Assembly: GCA_023430465.1 (NCBI GenBank)
Contig: JAEZAM010000078.1
Span: 1 to 25,260, forward strand
DNA length: 25,260 nucleotides
From: Bacteroidota bacterium
GTDB taxonomy: Bacteria; Bacteroidota; Bacteroidia; Chitinophagales; Chitinophagaceae
Direction: 5' to 3'
Part shown: piece after piece, positions 15,473 through 24,607 of the stretch
How the letters are laid out: each line of letters opens with the position of its first letter
Position numbering within the stretch: the first letter of the stretch is position 1
Made by a program: the position numbers and the translations under genes
Notes under the pieces: model-generated
What the model saw: the letters and a program-made list of their open reading frames with translations, nothing else
The model's database searches: none
What the model was told of the DNA's origin: nothing

Positions 15473-15957
15473 ATTGTCTTGATAACTTTTGCGGGGCTGC
15501 CGGCCACTACCGTATTTGGGGGCACATTCTTCGTCACTACGGCACCCGCTCCCACCAGTGCATTCTCACCAATGGTGATACCGCAAAGGATGGTGGCATT
15601 ACTGCCAATAGAAGCGCCTTTTTTGACAAATGTTTCCACCAGTGTCCAGTCTGCATCTGTTTGTGCGCTGCCGTCCGGGTTGGTTGCACGGGGAAAAAGA
15701 TCGTTGGTAAACATCACGCCATGGCCTACAAACACATTGTCTTCAATGTGTACACCCTCACAGATGAATGTATGACTGGATATTTTGCAATTTTTTCCGA
15801 TTGTCGCACCTTTTTGTATCTCCACGAAGGCTCCCACCTTGCTGCCATCACCGATGCTGCAGCCATAGGCATTCACGAAATTGAAAATCCGCACGCCTTC
15901 ACCAAGGGTTACATTGTTCAGGCTTTGCTTGTCGTTATTGATCGTTACTGTTTCCAT
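15469..15957 (-). CDS. wbpD: WbpD-like N-acetyltransferase (UDP-GlcNAc(3NH2)A 3-N-acetyltransferase)
   Basis: A 162-residue left-handed beta-helix acetyltransferase. Hexapeptide repeats run from about residue 15 to 150 (LGEGV, IGDGS, VGAFV, IGKNC, then IGSNA, IGENA, VGAGA). The loop GHGVMFTNDLFPRATN (78-93) is the hallmark of the WbpD/FdtC group, and the end VAGSPAKVI is standard for the fold. WbpD acetylates the 3-amino group made by WbpE, giving UDP-GlcNAc(3NAc)A. It sits 1 nt after the WbpB-like gene, so the pair is probably translationally linked. The active-site His of this group may be His79 in GHG. FdtC-type activity on a deoxy sugar is the main alternative. Confidence 0.88.
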   Translation of the reverse strand: METVTINNDKQSLNNVTLGEGVRIFNFVNAYGCSIGDGSKVGAFVEIQKGATIGKNCKISSHTFICEGVHIEDNVFVGHGVMFTNDLFPRATNPDGSAQTDADWTLVETFVKKGASIGSNATILCGITIGENALVGAGAVVTKNVPPNTVVAGSPAKVIKTI

Positions 15958-15958
15958 G

Positions 15959-16972
15959 TTACCTGATTTTTACTTCTTTTCCTTTATTCTTGATCGATTC
16001 CTGTGATGCTTCGAGGATCTTCACCACCTGCATTCCAAGGTGAGCGTTGGCTACCGGTTCTTTCTTCTGCTGGATGGAGGTGATGAAATCTTTTGCCACC
16101 CCGGCAAGCGCTTCCTGGCTTGATAATTTCGGAATGAACACATCGCCGGTCCGATAGTCAACCATGATCTTGGTCTTTACATCATCCGTTTTGTGATCAT
16201 AGCCAGTATCATAGACCCGTACCTTTTCAGATGGCTCGAGGTCATTGTACACGATCATTTTCTTATCGCCACCTATCAAGGTCTGGCGCACTTTCACGGG
16301 TGAAGTCCAGGAACAGTTGAAATGCGCGATGAAGTCGGAGTTGTAGTTCACCGTCATGTAAGCGATGTTCTCGATATTATTTCTTGTATGTGAAATACCG
16401 GTTGCATTAATACTGACGGGTGCCTCGGGTACGAGATAGGTCAATATGGAAATATCATGCGGTGCCAGGTCCCAGAGGACGTTCACATCGGGCTGGAAGA
16501 GACCAAGGTTGATACGGGAGGAATCGAAATAGCGGGGGGTGCCGACACCATCATTATCAATCAGCTCTTTCATCTTCTGTACAGCACCGGTATAAAGGAA
16601 CGTGTGGTCTGCCATAAGCGTGAGTCCTTTGCTGGCAGCAAGCTCGATCAACTGCTCTGCTTCTGCTACGGTAGCGGTCATAGGCTTTTCGATGAGGACG
16701 TGTTTGCCCTCTTCGAGTGCTTTTTTTGCAAGGGGAAAATGGGAATAAACCGGAGTGGCAATAACCACAGCGTCAATTTCTTTGTCATTGATGATGTCCT
16801 GTGCATCAGCAACACCCTGGATGGTAGGGAACACTTTGGCAAGTACGGAGAGGCGCTCGGGGCGGCCATCAGCGACGGCTTTCACCTTACAATCTGCCGC
16901 CGAAAAAAAGTTTCTTACAATATTGGGGCCCCAGTATCCGTATCCAATGACCCCGACAGTAATGTTTGACAT
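15959..16972 (-). CDS. wbpB: Gfo/Idh/MocA oxidoreductase, WbpB-like (UDP-GlcNAcA 3-dehydrogenase)
   Basis: A 337-residue oxidoreductase with an N-terminal Rossmann fold (GYGYWG, 10-15) and the family's EKP motif (95-97, in LIEKPMTATV), followed by a C-terminal alpha/beta substrate domain (about 120-337) with DLAPHDISIL. WbpB uses NAD+ to oxidise C3 of UDP-GlcNAcA, so that WbpE can add an amino group. The neighbours in order WbpD and WbpE support this role. It is the first gene of the minus-strand cluster, preceded by a 356-bp gap with promoter-like and palindromic elements. Other sugar substrates are possible because the family is broad, but the gene context makes this the best call. Confidence 0.88.
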   Translation of the reverse strand: MSNITVGVIGYGYWGPNIVRNFFSAADCKVKAVADGRPERLSVLAKVFPTIQGVADAQDIINDKEIDAVVIATPVYSHFPLAKKALEEGKHVLIEKPMTATVAEAEQLIELAASKGLTLMADHTFLYTGAVQKMKELIDNDGVGTPRYFDSSRINLGLFQPDVNVLWDLAPHDISILTYLVPEAPVSINATGISHTRNNIENIAYMTVNYNSDFIAHFNCSWTSPVKVRQTLIGGDKKMIVYNDLEPSEKVRVYDTGYDHKTDDVKTKIMVDYRTGDVFIPKLSSQEALAGVAKDFITSIQQKKEPVANAHLGMQVVKILEASQESIKNKGKEVKIR

Positions 16973-17069
16973 GAGTGAGTTAGTATTGGTTGTTATAGTT
17001 TAATTCAGCTCTTTGGTTCCACAGCAGTAACGTCTACGGCCATGAATATTGCGGTAGTTCACAGATTAC

Positions 17070-17085
17070 TGATACAACTGTATCA
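17070..17085. promoter_or_regulatory. Perfect inverted repeat, possible operator
   Basis: TGATAC and GTATCA are exact reverse complements separated by AACT, and the flanks keep partial symmetry. It lies about 98 nt upstream of the first gene of the polysaccharide operon. It could be a regulator-binding site or an RNA hairpin in the leader. No regulator gene is present in the window. Confidence 0.45.
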
Positions 17086-17240
17086 ATACTAAATATCAGG
17101 ATTGTAGAAATGGAGATACGATAGGAATTGGTACGGCTTGAATATTGGTGTCGACAGAAAAAGTAAAAAAAGAACCCTGGAGGCTGCTTCTTACCTTGCT
17201 ACCAATCTTGTGAGGCTTAAAGCGTTTTCTGCTTCGGGCT

Positions 17241-17248
17241 CAAAAGTA
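17241..17248 (-). promoter_or_regulatory. Candidate -7 promoter box for the polysaccharide operon
   Basis: On the minus strand TACTTTTG fits TAnnTTTG at every fixed position. No TTTG -33 element is seen at about 19-nt spacing. It lies 269 nt from the first start codon, so the mRNA would have a long leader. Confidence 0.35.
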
Positions 17249-17328
17249 TTAAAAAAATCGAAAACCTACTAATTTATGGGTATAACTATCTGAATCCGTT
17301 AATTCACTCATTCCCAATGCCTCACAGG

Positions 17329-20300
17329 CTATTGTGCCAATGAAACGCGTACCTGAACCCCACCTCTTGTATTTGTGATCGGGAACGCATTACTGATCTT
17401 CGGAATGTTCCGGTTTTGCTCAAAATACAGTTTCAGGCTGATACGGCTGTTCAATACATAGTCTATTGAAGGAGCGATCCGGATGATCTTCTGTCCCGAT
17501 GTACCGAACGATGTTCCCTGGTCCAGCTTGCTGTTGGCAGTCGCGTCATCCCGCAGGCTGAAGTCGAACCGGAATGTAACATCATTATCCAGCTTCATGC
17601 CCTTCTTCCCGATCCGGATATTCTTCAGTAATGGCATGGCCTTCTTGCGGTAGCTGAAGCCGAATGTAGTCTCAGTGGACCTCGTCTCCGCCAGTTGGTA
17701 ATCGATCAGGCTCAGGCTGAGTTGACGGCTCTTGCGGTATTCAAACCGGGTGCTCAACTGGTTCGTAAAGGTCATATCCACTTCGATCAATGGATCGAAC
17801 TGCTCCTGTATCGTGATGTTCGGTACAAGGAAATAAGGTATGTATTCACCCGACTGCGGATCACGGAAATAAGGATATCCAACGCGGAACGGATCAAGGA
17901 ACAGCAGCGCAGTATTGAAGCTGTTCATGCTTAACGTACTGTGGTACCCATGCCTGATCGTAACATTCGTAAATATCTTGTCAAGACCCGCAATTCTGGA
18001 CAGGCCATTATAAGTCACCGTCCAGTTTGGCTTTGGCAGTAACCCGCTGAAAGGATTTGAACGTATGCCGGAGTTTGAATGTTTGAACAGCCTGATGGAC
18101 TCAGGATCTTTTCCGGAGTAGGCAGCGAGGAACGATGGTATCACCACATCCTGCGCATAACGGCCGTAGCCCTCATAAAACTCGGGGTCGTTGGGATCGA
18201 TCACGCCGCCCTGGTAGGGGTTGGCAGCAGCCAGTTTCCCGGACAATCTAACCCGGTTGGCCTCAAACACCTTAAATGTCTCCGACACGACGTTTGGATC
18301 GAAATCCTTGAAGAGTGTTTGATAGGAAATATAGCTGATGCTGAAGCTTCCCATCGCATAAGGGTTCAGGCGGGTAAGGCCAACATTATCGAACGCGCTT
18401 GTATCCTTGTACAGTTCCGAATAATTTTTGCTGAATGATTTATCCAGGTTGATATCGATATTCAAATCGCGGAAAGGACTGGCTTGTGCGGTAATACCTA
18501 TCCGCTGGTTATACCGTTGCTGGATCAGCGCTGATACACGCGGGTCATTTGACAAGAGTCCTTTTGAGCCGAGCCCGTTGATCCAGTTGGTATCTGGTTG
18601 ATAACCGAAGATGAAATCAAAGCCAGGCTGCCTGCTTTTCAGGTTTGCACCAAGGATGTGTGTGCTATCCATGTATCCCGGCAGTGTTGTTCCGAAATCT
18701 TCCGTATACTGGATGCCTACACGTTTTACGGAGGTAAGCAGTCCCGCCGCGAGCCGCATCGCTCCACCTACTTCCGGCAATACGTTGCGGCGCGCTTCGC
18801 GCAAACGACGTTTCTCTTCCCTTGCCTTACGTCGTTCTTCTTTGCGATACTGACGGCGTTCTTTTGCTGTCATCTTCGCGAGCACTGAATCAGGCAGGGC
18901 CGTTGATGGCTTTGCAACCGGTTTATCCGCTGGCTTTGGATCATTAGGTTTCGGTGTTTTTGGCGCGTTGGACGGTCCGTTCGCCACAGCGCGCAGGAAC
19001 CTCGATTTATTGTAAAGCTGCTCGAAGTTGAGCTCCCCGGTCAGGTTACGGGTTTGTGTGTTCGAAAGCGTGTTACCCAAAGGACGGGCCAGCAGAGAGG
19101 CGGCCAGCCAATTATATTGCGCACTGTACGTGGCACGCACTGTCGTCCAGTCGAGCAGCGGTATCTTCTGTGTCGGCACGGTGTAGGTCACGGACGCCTG
19201 TTGGCTATAGCGGGTATTCCTGCCACCTTTGAACAGATTCCGGCGGACCGAGTCCTTCTCCGATTCACTGTCTATACGTCCGAATGGTTCATCCACACGC
19301 GCATTATTGGTCGCCTGGAAATCAAACATGATCGACCGCGTGATTGGCCATTGCAGGATATAGAAACGGTCAAATGTGAAATACTTATCGTAGGTCTCCG
19401 GTATTTTATATGGTCCGCCTCCCACATTGCGCGGCCTGGTGGCGCCAAACTGCCGGAACACATCCGCACGGAATGAAAGCTGCGAAGGAACATAATTGAA
19501 ATTGATGTCCTTGATCACTGTCAGCCATTTCGATCTTGATTTGATCAGTCGCTTGAATGGCTCAAGGTATCGTGGTTGAGGAGCATAATTGTACCCTATC
19601 GCACCGCGAGTTCGTCGTAGTTCATAATTTTCAATCAGCGGGTTGTGCTGCTTCGTCTCGAGATACGAGTAGTTGAAATCAAAATTTGTCAGGCTCCAGA
19701 TCTTGGGACGTTTGCCGTCGGTCTTTATTTTTTTTACGTTGGTAAAATTCAACGTCTTGATCGTCGTGATATCCTGCGCATCATTGCGGATAGAGTCTTT
19801 GGCGTCACGGCTGGCGGCTACATCCAGCTTATCTTTTAATTTGATATCAAGATCATAGGGATCATACTCCGGCGTACTGGAGATGCGGCTGATACCTGCA
19901 TATACAGGAATCTGCACGCCCAACTGGCGGGGCAGCAATTTACCTGCATCAATGTTGGCAGATACATCGAACGTATACACATCTTCACGGCTTCTTTCAT
20001 TTACCCGTTGCTCCAGTGTTCCAAACCCGCGACTGCGGGCTGTACCGGCAAGCGTGATATTACCAAGGTCGGCAAGTTTCAAATCAACACGACCGAGTGC
20101 AGCCCATCCTCCCTTTTCATCCAGGTTGGAAAACCGGAGCTCATTGAACCATACCTCGGCACAGGCATTTTCTTCGTTCGTATTCTCTACGGACAACAAC
20201 ATACCGCGTACCTCGCCAAGGTTCGGGTTACCGATGATACCAAAGCTGCGGCCATCCGGGAGCGTCTCACTGTAATACTGCGATGGCGAGGTGGACGACT

Positions 20301-23300
20301 GGTTACGTCGAAGCTTTAGTTTTGTCAGCTCATCGAGATCAAAATCGAGGTTGTTGGCTTCCGGCCATATTTTCAAACTGTCCGTTTCGCCCCATTGTGT
20401 TTTCTTCAACGGCACCCGCACTTCATAGAAGTTGCCCTGGAAGTCATTTCCAATCCTCACGATGGCCGTGAGTGAATTGTCCTGGATAGCATTATTGGAA
20501 TTGCGGCCCTCTGCGTGGATGAACATACGCATCTTACCATACTGACGCATATCCATGTTCATTGTCTTGAACACACCGCGTGCTTCATTTCTCGGTAAAC
20601 CGCAAAGCTGCACACTGAGTGATTGCTCATTCAAAAAAAGCTGCACATTGTTATTGCTGAGTTGTTGTTGTCTTTCAATCCCCGGGGGAACAACATAACG
20701 TACAGGACTGCGCTGATCATTTTCTTCCAGGTTAACTGCAAGCGTATTGAACTCCACAGGATCAGTTGCGGGCAGGTTGACATAGTTCCCTGAGGTATTG
20801 ATCTCGTACTTGAATTGACGCCACTGGTTGCGGACAAGCTCCAGTTTACCAAAGCGCATAACGATGGAATCCTCAAAACCAGTGAGGAACATCCGGATAA
20901 ACCTGATAGATTTAAAATCTGGGATATTACCCACTTTACTTTCGAAGTCCGCGATTGGTACGCGGAACAAATACCATTTTTCTGTACGGGTAACACCGTT
21001 TGCAGGAGTGACCGTCACGTTCCGCACATCTGTAATGTAGTTGGATCCCGCTGTCATGTTTGGAAAAATGTTCACCTTATACTGGAAATATTCTTCCACT
21101 TCATTCAGGGTGTTGTCGCGGTTCAGCTCCTCCGCATCCGGATACTGCGTAAAGGCATTGACGAACTCGCTTCCGTTGTTGGACACCGGAGAGTTTCCGT
21201 GCGGGTTGTTTATGTTTTTATAGCGGCCAAGAATACCAACGTTGCCCGCGTCATAAGATGGATCACGATATGGTTTAAAATTATCCGCAGACGGATCGTT
21301 GGCAGCGGCGGCTGCGGCGGCTGGTGGCAATGCGCCCAGGTATGGACCAAACTTGATTCGTTCTTCCTCGTCCGTCAACCCATCCAGTCCCACATCCTGG
21401 TACTGGCGGTCATCCGGGTCATTGCTGAATGCATTGGTAACCTGCAGCGGATTAGATGGCACCTTACCCCAGACAGTATTATTATCTACCGGTGCATTGT
21501 TTGTCGGTGTGGGTAAACCATTTTCATACTGGCGTTTCCCATCGCGGAGCACATCTTCTGAGATATTACCGAAGTTGAAATACAACGACCCGCCTGTTGG
21601 GTTAGCGGTATTGCTGACAAAGGGATCCTGCACCCAGAACTGGAAATATTCGATGTTGCCGGTTTCGAAATCGATCTGATCGATGTTCCGCATGATCCCT
21701 GCCCATGACTGGCGCGGATTTGTGAGTCGGCCCTGTCCATCTATGCGGGCAGCGCTGGTCTCGAAGTTGTATGGACCTTTATCCTTTGGATAGTAAGCGA
21801 GGTCAAATGTTGTAAGCAGGCTCTGCCCAAAATCAGTGGAACGTTGAGGGAAAATCTCCTGCTGGAATACCTGGCGGGTTTCAGGCTTGGACAATTCCTC
21901 TACGTTTCCGCGAAGCGGGTTATTGCTGTTGCTTTTTTCCTGCAGCACCGGCTCGATATTATACCACGCAAGTTTCGCACGATTGTAACCACTTGCCAGG
22001 TTGTTGGTGAGTTGTGATTCAGGGAAAAGCTGTGGCACAGAAGCAAGCGTCCAGTTGATCAATGGGAATCGCAGATCGATGGCAGACTGTGCACCCTCGA
22101 AATCATCTATATAAGAAAGGCCGTCGGCTCCGGCACCAATCTGTTTCGGGTGTCCGGGATCCAGGACAGCCGCTTCGGCATACGCGGTGATGGACGACAT
22201 GGCTTTCGTGGAATAGAAAGGCAGTTTATCCAACAGTCGCGTCAGCTTCGGCATGTCAGACCGATAGTCCAGGTCAAGACCATACATCGTGTTGCGGATG
22301 GGATCTTCACCATAGGATTGCTTGATGAAGAAAGGCCTTTCGCCGAGACGGGTGATCGTACCACCAAATGATAATTTTTTATTCGCCAGGTAATCAAGTC
22401 TTAGTCCCATGAAATTCCGCTGCTGAATACCAAAGGCTGCCTGGTTTTCATATTGAACGTCGACCGGTATACCAGAGTTGATGATGGATTGATTGATGAC
22501 GCGCAGCGTACCGAGATCGTAGTTGATCTCATAATCGATATTCTCCTGCAGGGTTTGGCCACCTGCAGTCACCGTTACTGATCCACGCGGGATATTGAAC
22601 CCGAGCTGGTAATCACCATTCCCGGAAGAGGATGTCTTTGATTTACCCACGATCTTATACCGGTTGAGGTTGGCATAGGTCTGGGCGATTGCTTTGATCG
22701 TATCGTAAAGCGGATAGTAAATATAGCGGTCGCGTTCTGCCTGCGTGGGATACACATATTCCAGGTTCCGGCCGAAAGGCTCGAGGACAGGGAAGATCAC
22801 CCGGCTCATAGACGAGATCACTGTGAATCCTTCAATGAAGTCAAACACGCCGTCGGGCTGTGGGTCGTTCTGGTTGTTGAGCCGGTCCAGGTTTACCAGT
22901 GAAATGATGGGTTGACCTTCGTATTGTGGCAATACATCTGACGGAGGCAGGTAACGTTTTTCTCCCAGGCTTGGTTCTTCATAAAGTACATCCAGTTTGA
23001 AATCCGCACGCTCAAGCTGGCCATAACCAACCGAGTACACGTTTTTCATCATCAGGTCCCAGATCGGGAGATTGGTACGTTGTGAAGTTGCCTTCAGCAA
23101 CTTCAGAAAAAGAACTTTCTGGGTTGTACCTGTTGTATCGGGTGGAATATCCTGTGAGAATTCACCCACCTGGTAAACACGACCGTTGTATGTATACTGG
23201 TATGCGACACCCAGGACCTCATCTGGCTGGAGTGGCTGGTTGAGAGAAATGAACCCTATCTGGGGATTGTAATAAAAATCTGTCGGGAGTAGCTTACGGG

Positions 23301-24567
23301 CAAATGTTTTTTCAAAATCCTGTACCGGTGTGAGTCCATTGGATGTCAGGAAACTTTGAACTGTACTCGAGTTTCTGTTGGCCGGGCTGCTGGTGAGCAA
23401 TGGATAAAGATTGTTGTTCCCGTTAGCAGGCAGTGAGTTTGGATCACCTGTTCCGCCCCAGGGTCCGAAAGGTGCGCCTTCACCGAGATCCATCAACGCG
23501 ACCACATCACGGGTATCGGTCGTGGCGCCGTTGCGGTTGGTAACCCAGGCCTCCATGCGAAGGATCATTACATTGGAATTGACCAGCGGAAGCTGGCTCA
23601 TCGCCGTGTTGTAGTTATTGCGGAAATACTGGGAAACGAGGAAGTGCCTGTTTTCTTCATAATCATCTGCACGCAGGGAGAAGCTCTGCGCAGCCGATCC
23701 GCCTTCGAGTCCAAGTGATTGCCGCTGTGCGCGCTGATTGGCAAGAACACCCGTCACGAATAATTTCCCAAACTGCAGTTGGGTTTTGATACCGAACAGG
23801 GATTGCGCACCGGGGATCAGGGTTCCTTTTGAGGTGAAATTGACATTTCCCAACTGGAACTGCTTGATGATCTCGTCATCCTTGCCCTGGTAATTAAGAT
23901 TCAGTTGGTTCTCGAATTCAAAATTGGCTAGCGTGTTATAATTGATCGGTAGTTTTAATTTATCCCCGATGTTGGCGTCTACCTGGAGCTGGGAGTTCAT
24001 GTTGAAGTCGAGTCCACCGTTTCTCCGTGCGCGTTCAGGAAGTGTGGGGTTCTTGATGTGCTGGCCCTGGTAGCCGGCAAGCAGATCGACATAGCCGGAG
24101 GGTTTTATATCAACTTTACCCGTACCAACAATTCGGTTAAACCAGTCGCGTGAAGTTTTGAACTGGGGTTTGAACAGGCGCCGGTTCATGTCCGACAGCA
24201 GGTCAGCGCGTTTGCGGAAATAGTCGGACTCATCGCGGCGACCCTGCATGCGGAGGAATTCATCGCGGGTGAAAGAAACCGGGGTCCTGTAGTTTTTGCC
24301 CCCTATTTTTTCGATGATATAGTATTGCCCGGTGATGGGGTCATATTCAACATTGCGGTTGATGAATGCCGTATCGCGGAGATCGAAGGGGTTACGGTTG
24401 GGGTTTGAATAGGGATCGCCGTACCTGTCGAAAATAGGGTACTTGAGGGTATCGTTCTGGGGAGGTGTCGGATTCTGGAAATATCGGGCATGCGCCTGGG
24501 GAGCGAGGGCAAGCAGGAATAGCAGAGCAACCGCCGTACGGAATATATGAGCAGTCTTGAAATTCAA
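17329..24567 (-). CDS. sprA: SprA/Sov, outer-membrane translocon of the type IX secretion system
   Basis: A 2412-residue protein, close to F. johnsoniae SprA (about 2,400) and P. gingivalis Sov (about 2,500). SprA forms the very large beta-barrel through which T9SS cargo crosses the outer membrane. A signal peptide ends near residue 27 (AHA). The family's N-terminal domains (PF14349/TIGR04189-type) are recognisable, including the SYIDDFEGA segment near residue 820. The C-terminal third alternates short strands typical of barrels and ends RVSLAQ. Two low-complexity stretches stand out: an alanine run near 1080 (PPAAAAAAAND) and a Pro/Lys then Arg/Glu-rich segment at about 1860-1930. The gene starts 40 nt after ruvA, an arrangement known from other Bacteroidota. 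No frameshift was seen. Confidence 0.96.
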   Translation of the reverse strand: MNFKTAHIFRTAVALLFLLALAPQAHARYFQNPTPPQNDTLKYPIFDRYGDPYSNPNRNPFDLRDTAFINRNVEYDPITGQYYIIEKIGGKNYRTPVSFTRDEFLRMQGRRDESDYFRKRADLLSDMNRRLFKPQFKTSRDWFNRIVGTGKVDIKPSGYVDLLAGYQGQHIKNPTLPERARRNGGLDFNMNSQLQVDANIGDKLKLPINYNTLANFEFENQLNLNYQGKDDEIIKQFQLGNVNFTSKGTLIPGAQSLFGIKTQLQFGKLFVTGVLANQRAQRQSLGLEGGSAAQSFSLRADDYEENRHFLVSQYFRNNYNTAMSQLPLVNSNVMILRMEAWVTNRNGATTDTRDVVALMDLGEGAPFGPWGGTGDPNSLPANGNNNLYPLLTSSPANRNSSTVQSFLTSNGLTPVQDFEKTFARKLLPTDFYYNPQIGFISLNQPLQPDEVLGVAYQYTYNGRVYQVGEFSQDIPPDTTGTTQKVLFLKLLKATSQRTNLPIWDLMMKNVYSVGYGQLERADFKLDVLYEEPSLGEKRYLPPSDVLPQYEGQPIISLVNLDRLNNQNDPQPDGVFDFIEGFTVISSMSRVIFPVLEPFGRNLEYVYPTQAERDRYIYYPLYDTIKAIAQTYANLNRYKIVGKSKTSSSGNGDYQLGFNIPRGSVTVTAGGQTLQENIDYEINYDLGTLRVINQSIINSGIPVDVQYENQAAFGIQQRNFMGLRLDYLANKKLSFGGTITRLGERPFFIKQSYGEDPIRNTMYGLDLDYRSDMPKLTRLLDKLPFYSTKAMSSITAYAEAAVLDPGHPKQIGAGADGLSYIDDFEGAQSAIDLRFPLINWTLASVPQLFPESQLTNNLASGYNRAKLAWYNIEPVLQEKSNSNNPLRGNVEELSKPETRQVFQQEIFPQRSTDFGQSLLTTFDLAYYPKDKGPYNFETSAARIDGQGRLTNPRQSWAGIMRNIDQIDFETGNIEYFQFWVQDPFVSNTANPTGGSLYFNFGNISEDVLRDGKRQYENGLPTPTNNAPVDNNTVWGKVPSNPLQVTNAFSNDPDDRQYQDVGLDGLTDEEERIKFGPYLGALPPAAAAAAANDPSADNFKPYRDPSYDAGNVGILGRYKNINNPHGNSPVSNNGSEFVNAFTQYPDAEELNRDNTLNEVEEYFQYKVNIFPNMTAGSNYITDVRNVTVTPANGVTRTEKWYLFRVPIADFESKVGNIPDFKSIRFIRMFLTGFEDSIVMRFGKLELVRNQWRQFKYEINTSGNYVNLPATDPVEFNTLAVNLEENDQRSPVRYVVPPGIERQQQLSNNNVQLFLNEQSLSVQLCGLPRNEARGVFKTMNMDMRQYGKMRMFIHAEGRNSNNAIQDNSLTAIVRIGNDFQGNFYEVRVPLKKTQWGETDSLKIWPEANNLDFDLDELTKLKLRRNQSSTSPSQYYSETLPDGRSFGIIGNPNLGEVRGMLLSVENTNEENACAEVWFNELRFSNLDEKGGWAALGRVDLKLADLGNITLAGTARSRGFGTLEQRVNERSREDVYTFDVSANIDAGKLLPRQLGVQIPVYAGISRISSTPEYDPYDLDIKLKDKLDVAASRDAKDSIRNDAQDITTIKTLNFTNVKKIKTDGKRPKIWSLTNFDFNYSYLETKQHNPLIENYELRRTRGAIGYNYAPQPRYLEPFKRLIKSRSKWLTVIKDINFNYVPSQLSFRADVFRQFGATRPRNVGGGPYKIPETYDKYFTFDRFYILQWPITRSIMFDFQATNNARVDEPFGRIDSESEKDSVRRNLFKGGRNTRYSQQASVTYTVPTQKIPLLDWTTVRATYSAQYNWLAASLLARPLGNTLSNTQTRNLTGELNFEQLYNKSRFLRAVANGPSNAPKTPKPNDPKPADKPVAKPSTALPDSVLAKMTAKERRQYRKEERRKAREEKRRLREARRNVLPEVGGAMRLAAGLLTSVKRVGIQYTEDFGTTLPGYMDSTHILGANLKSRQPGFDFIFGYQPDTNWINGLGSKGLLSNDPRVSALIQQRYNQRIGITAQASPFRDLNIDINLDKSFSKNYSELYKDTSAFDNVGLTRLNPYAMGSFSISYISYQTLFKDFDPNVVSETFKVFEANRVRLSGKLAAANPYQGGVIDPNDPEFYEGYGRYAQDVVIPSFLAAYSGKDPESIRLFKHSNSGIRSNPFSGLLPKPNWTVTYNGLSRIAGLDKIFTNVTIRHGYHSTLSMNSFNTALLFLDPFRVGYPYFRDPQSGEYIPYFLVPNITIQEQFDPLIEVDMTFTNQLSTRFEYRKSRQLSLSLIDYQLAETRSTETTFGFSYRKKAMPLLKNIRIGKKGMKLDNDVTFRFDFSLRDDATANSKLDQGTSFGTSGQKIIRIAPSIDYVLNSRISLKLYFEQNRNIPKISNAFPITNTRGGVQVRVSLAQ

Positions 24568-24607
24568 TGTAATCTCAGAATCAATTAGTTTCCAGAAAAT
24601 TGTTGGA

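Larger units (their letters stand above)
16973..17328. other. 356-bp intergenic leader between sprA and the polysaccharide operon
   Basis: No coding sequence or structured RNA was recognised. On the minus strand it holds, in order, a candidate -7 box (17241-17248), a small GCTTTAAGC palindrome near 17216-17224, a T-rich tract near 17160-17173 preceded by a weak hairpin, and a perfect inverted repeat (17070-17085). If the -7 box is used, the operon mRNA has a leader of about 260 nt. No strong terminator for sprA was found in it. Confidence 0.5.

Noticed and set aside
17158..17195. T-rich tract with a possible hairpin, a candidate terminator for sprA
   Set aside because: The best stem is five A/T-rich pairs plus two G/C pairs around an unequal internal loop, too weak to call.
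21299..21345. Alanine run in SprA (GCC/GCG repeats) as a possible frameshift hotspot
   Set aside because: The codons are mixed and the frame continues normally on both sides.
20815..21516. A 233-codon plus-strand open frame within sprA
   Set aside because: It falls inside the uninterrupted sprA frame and shows no domain or signal.
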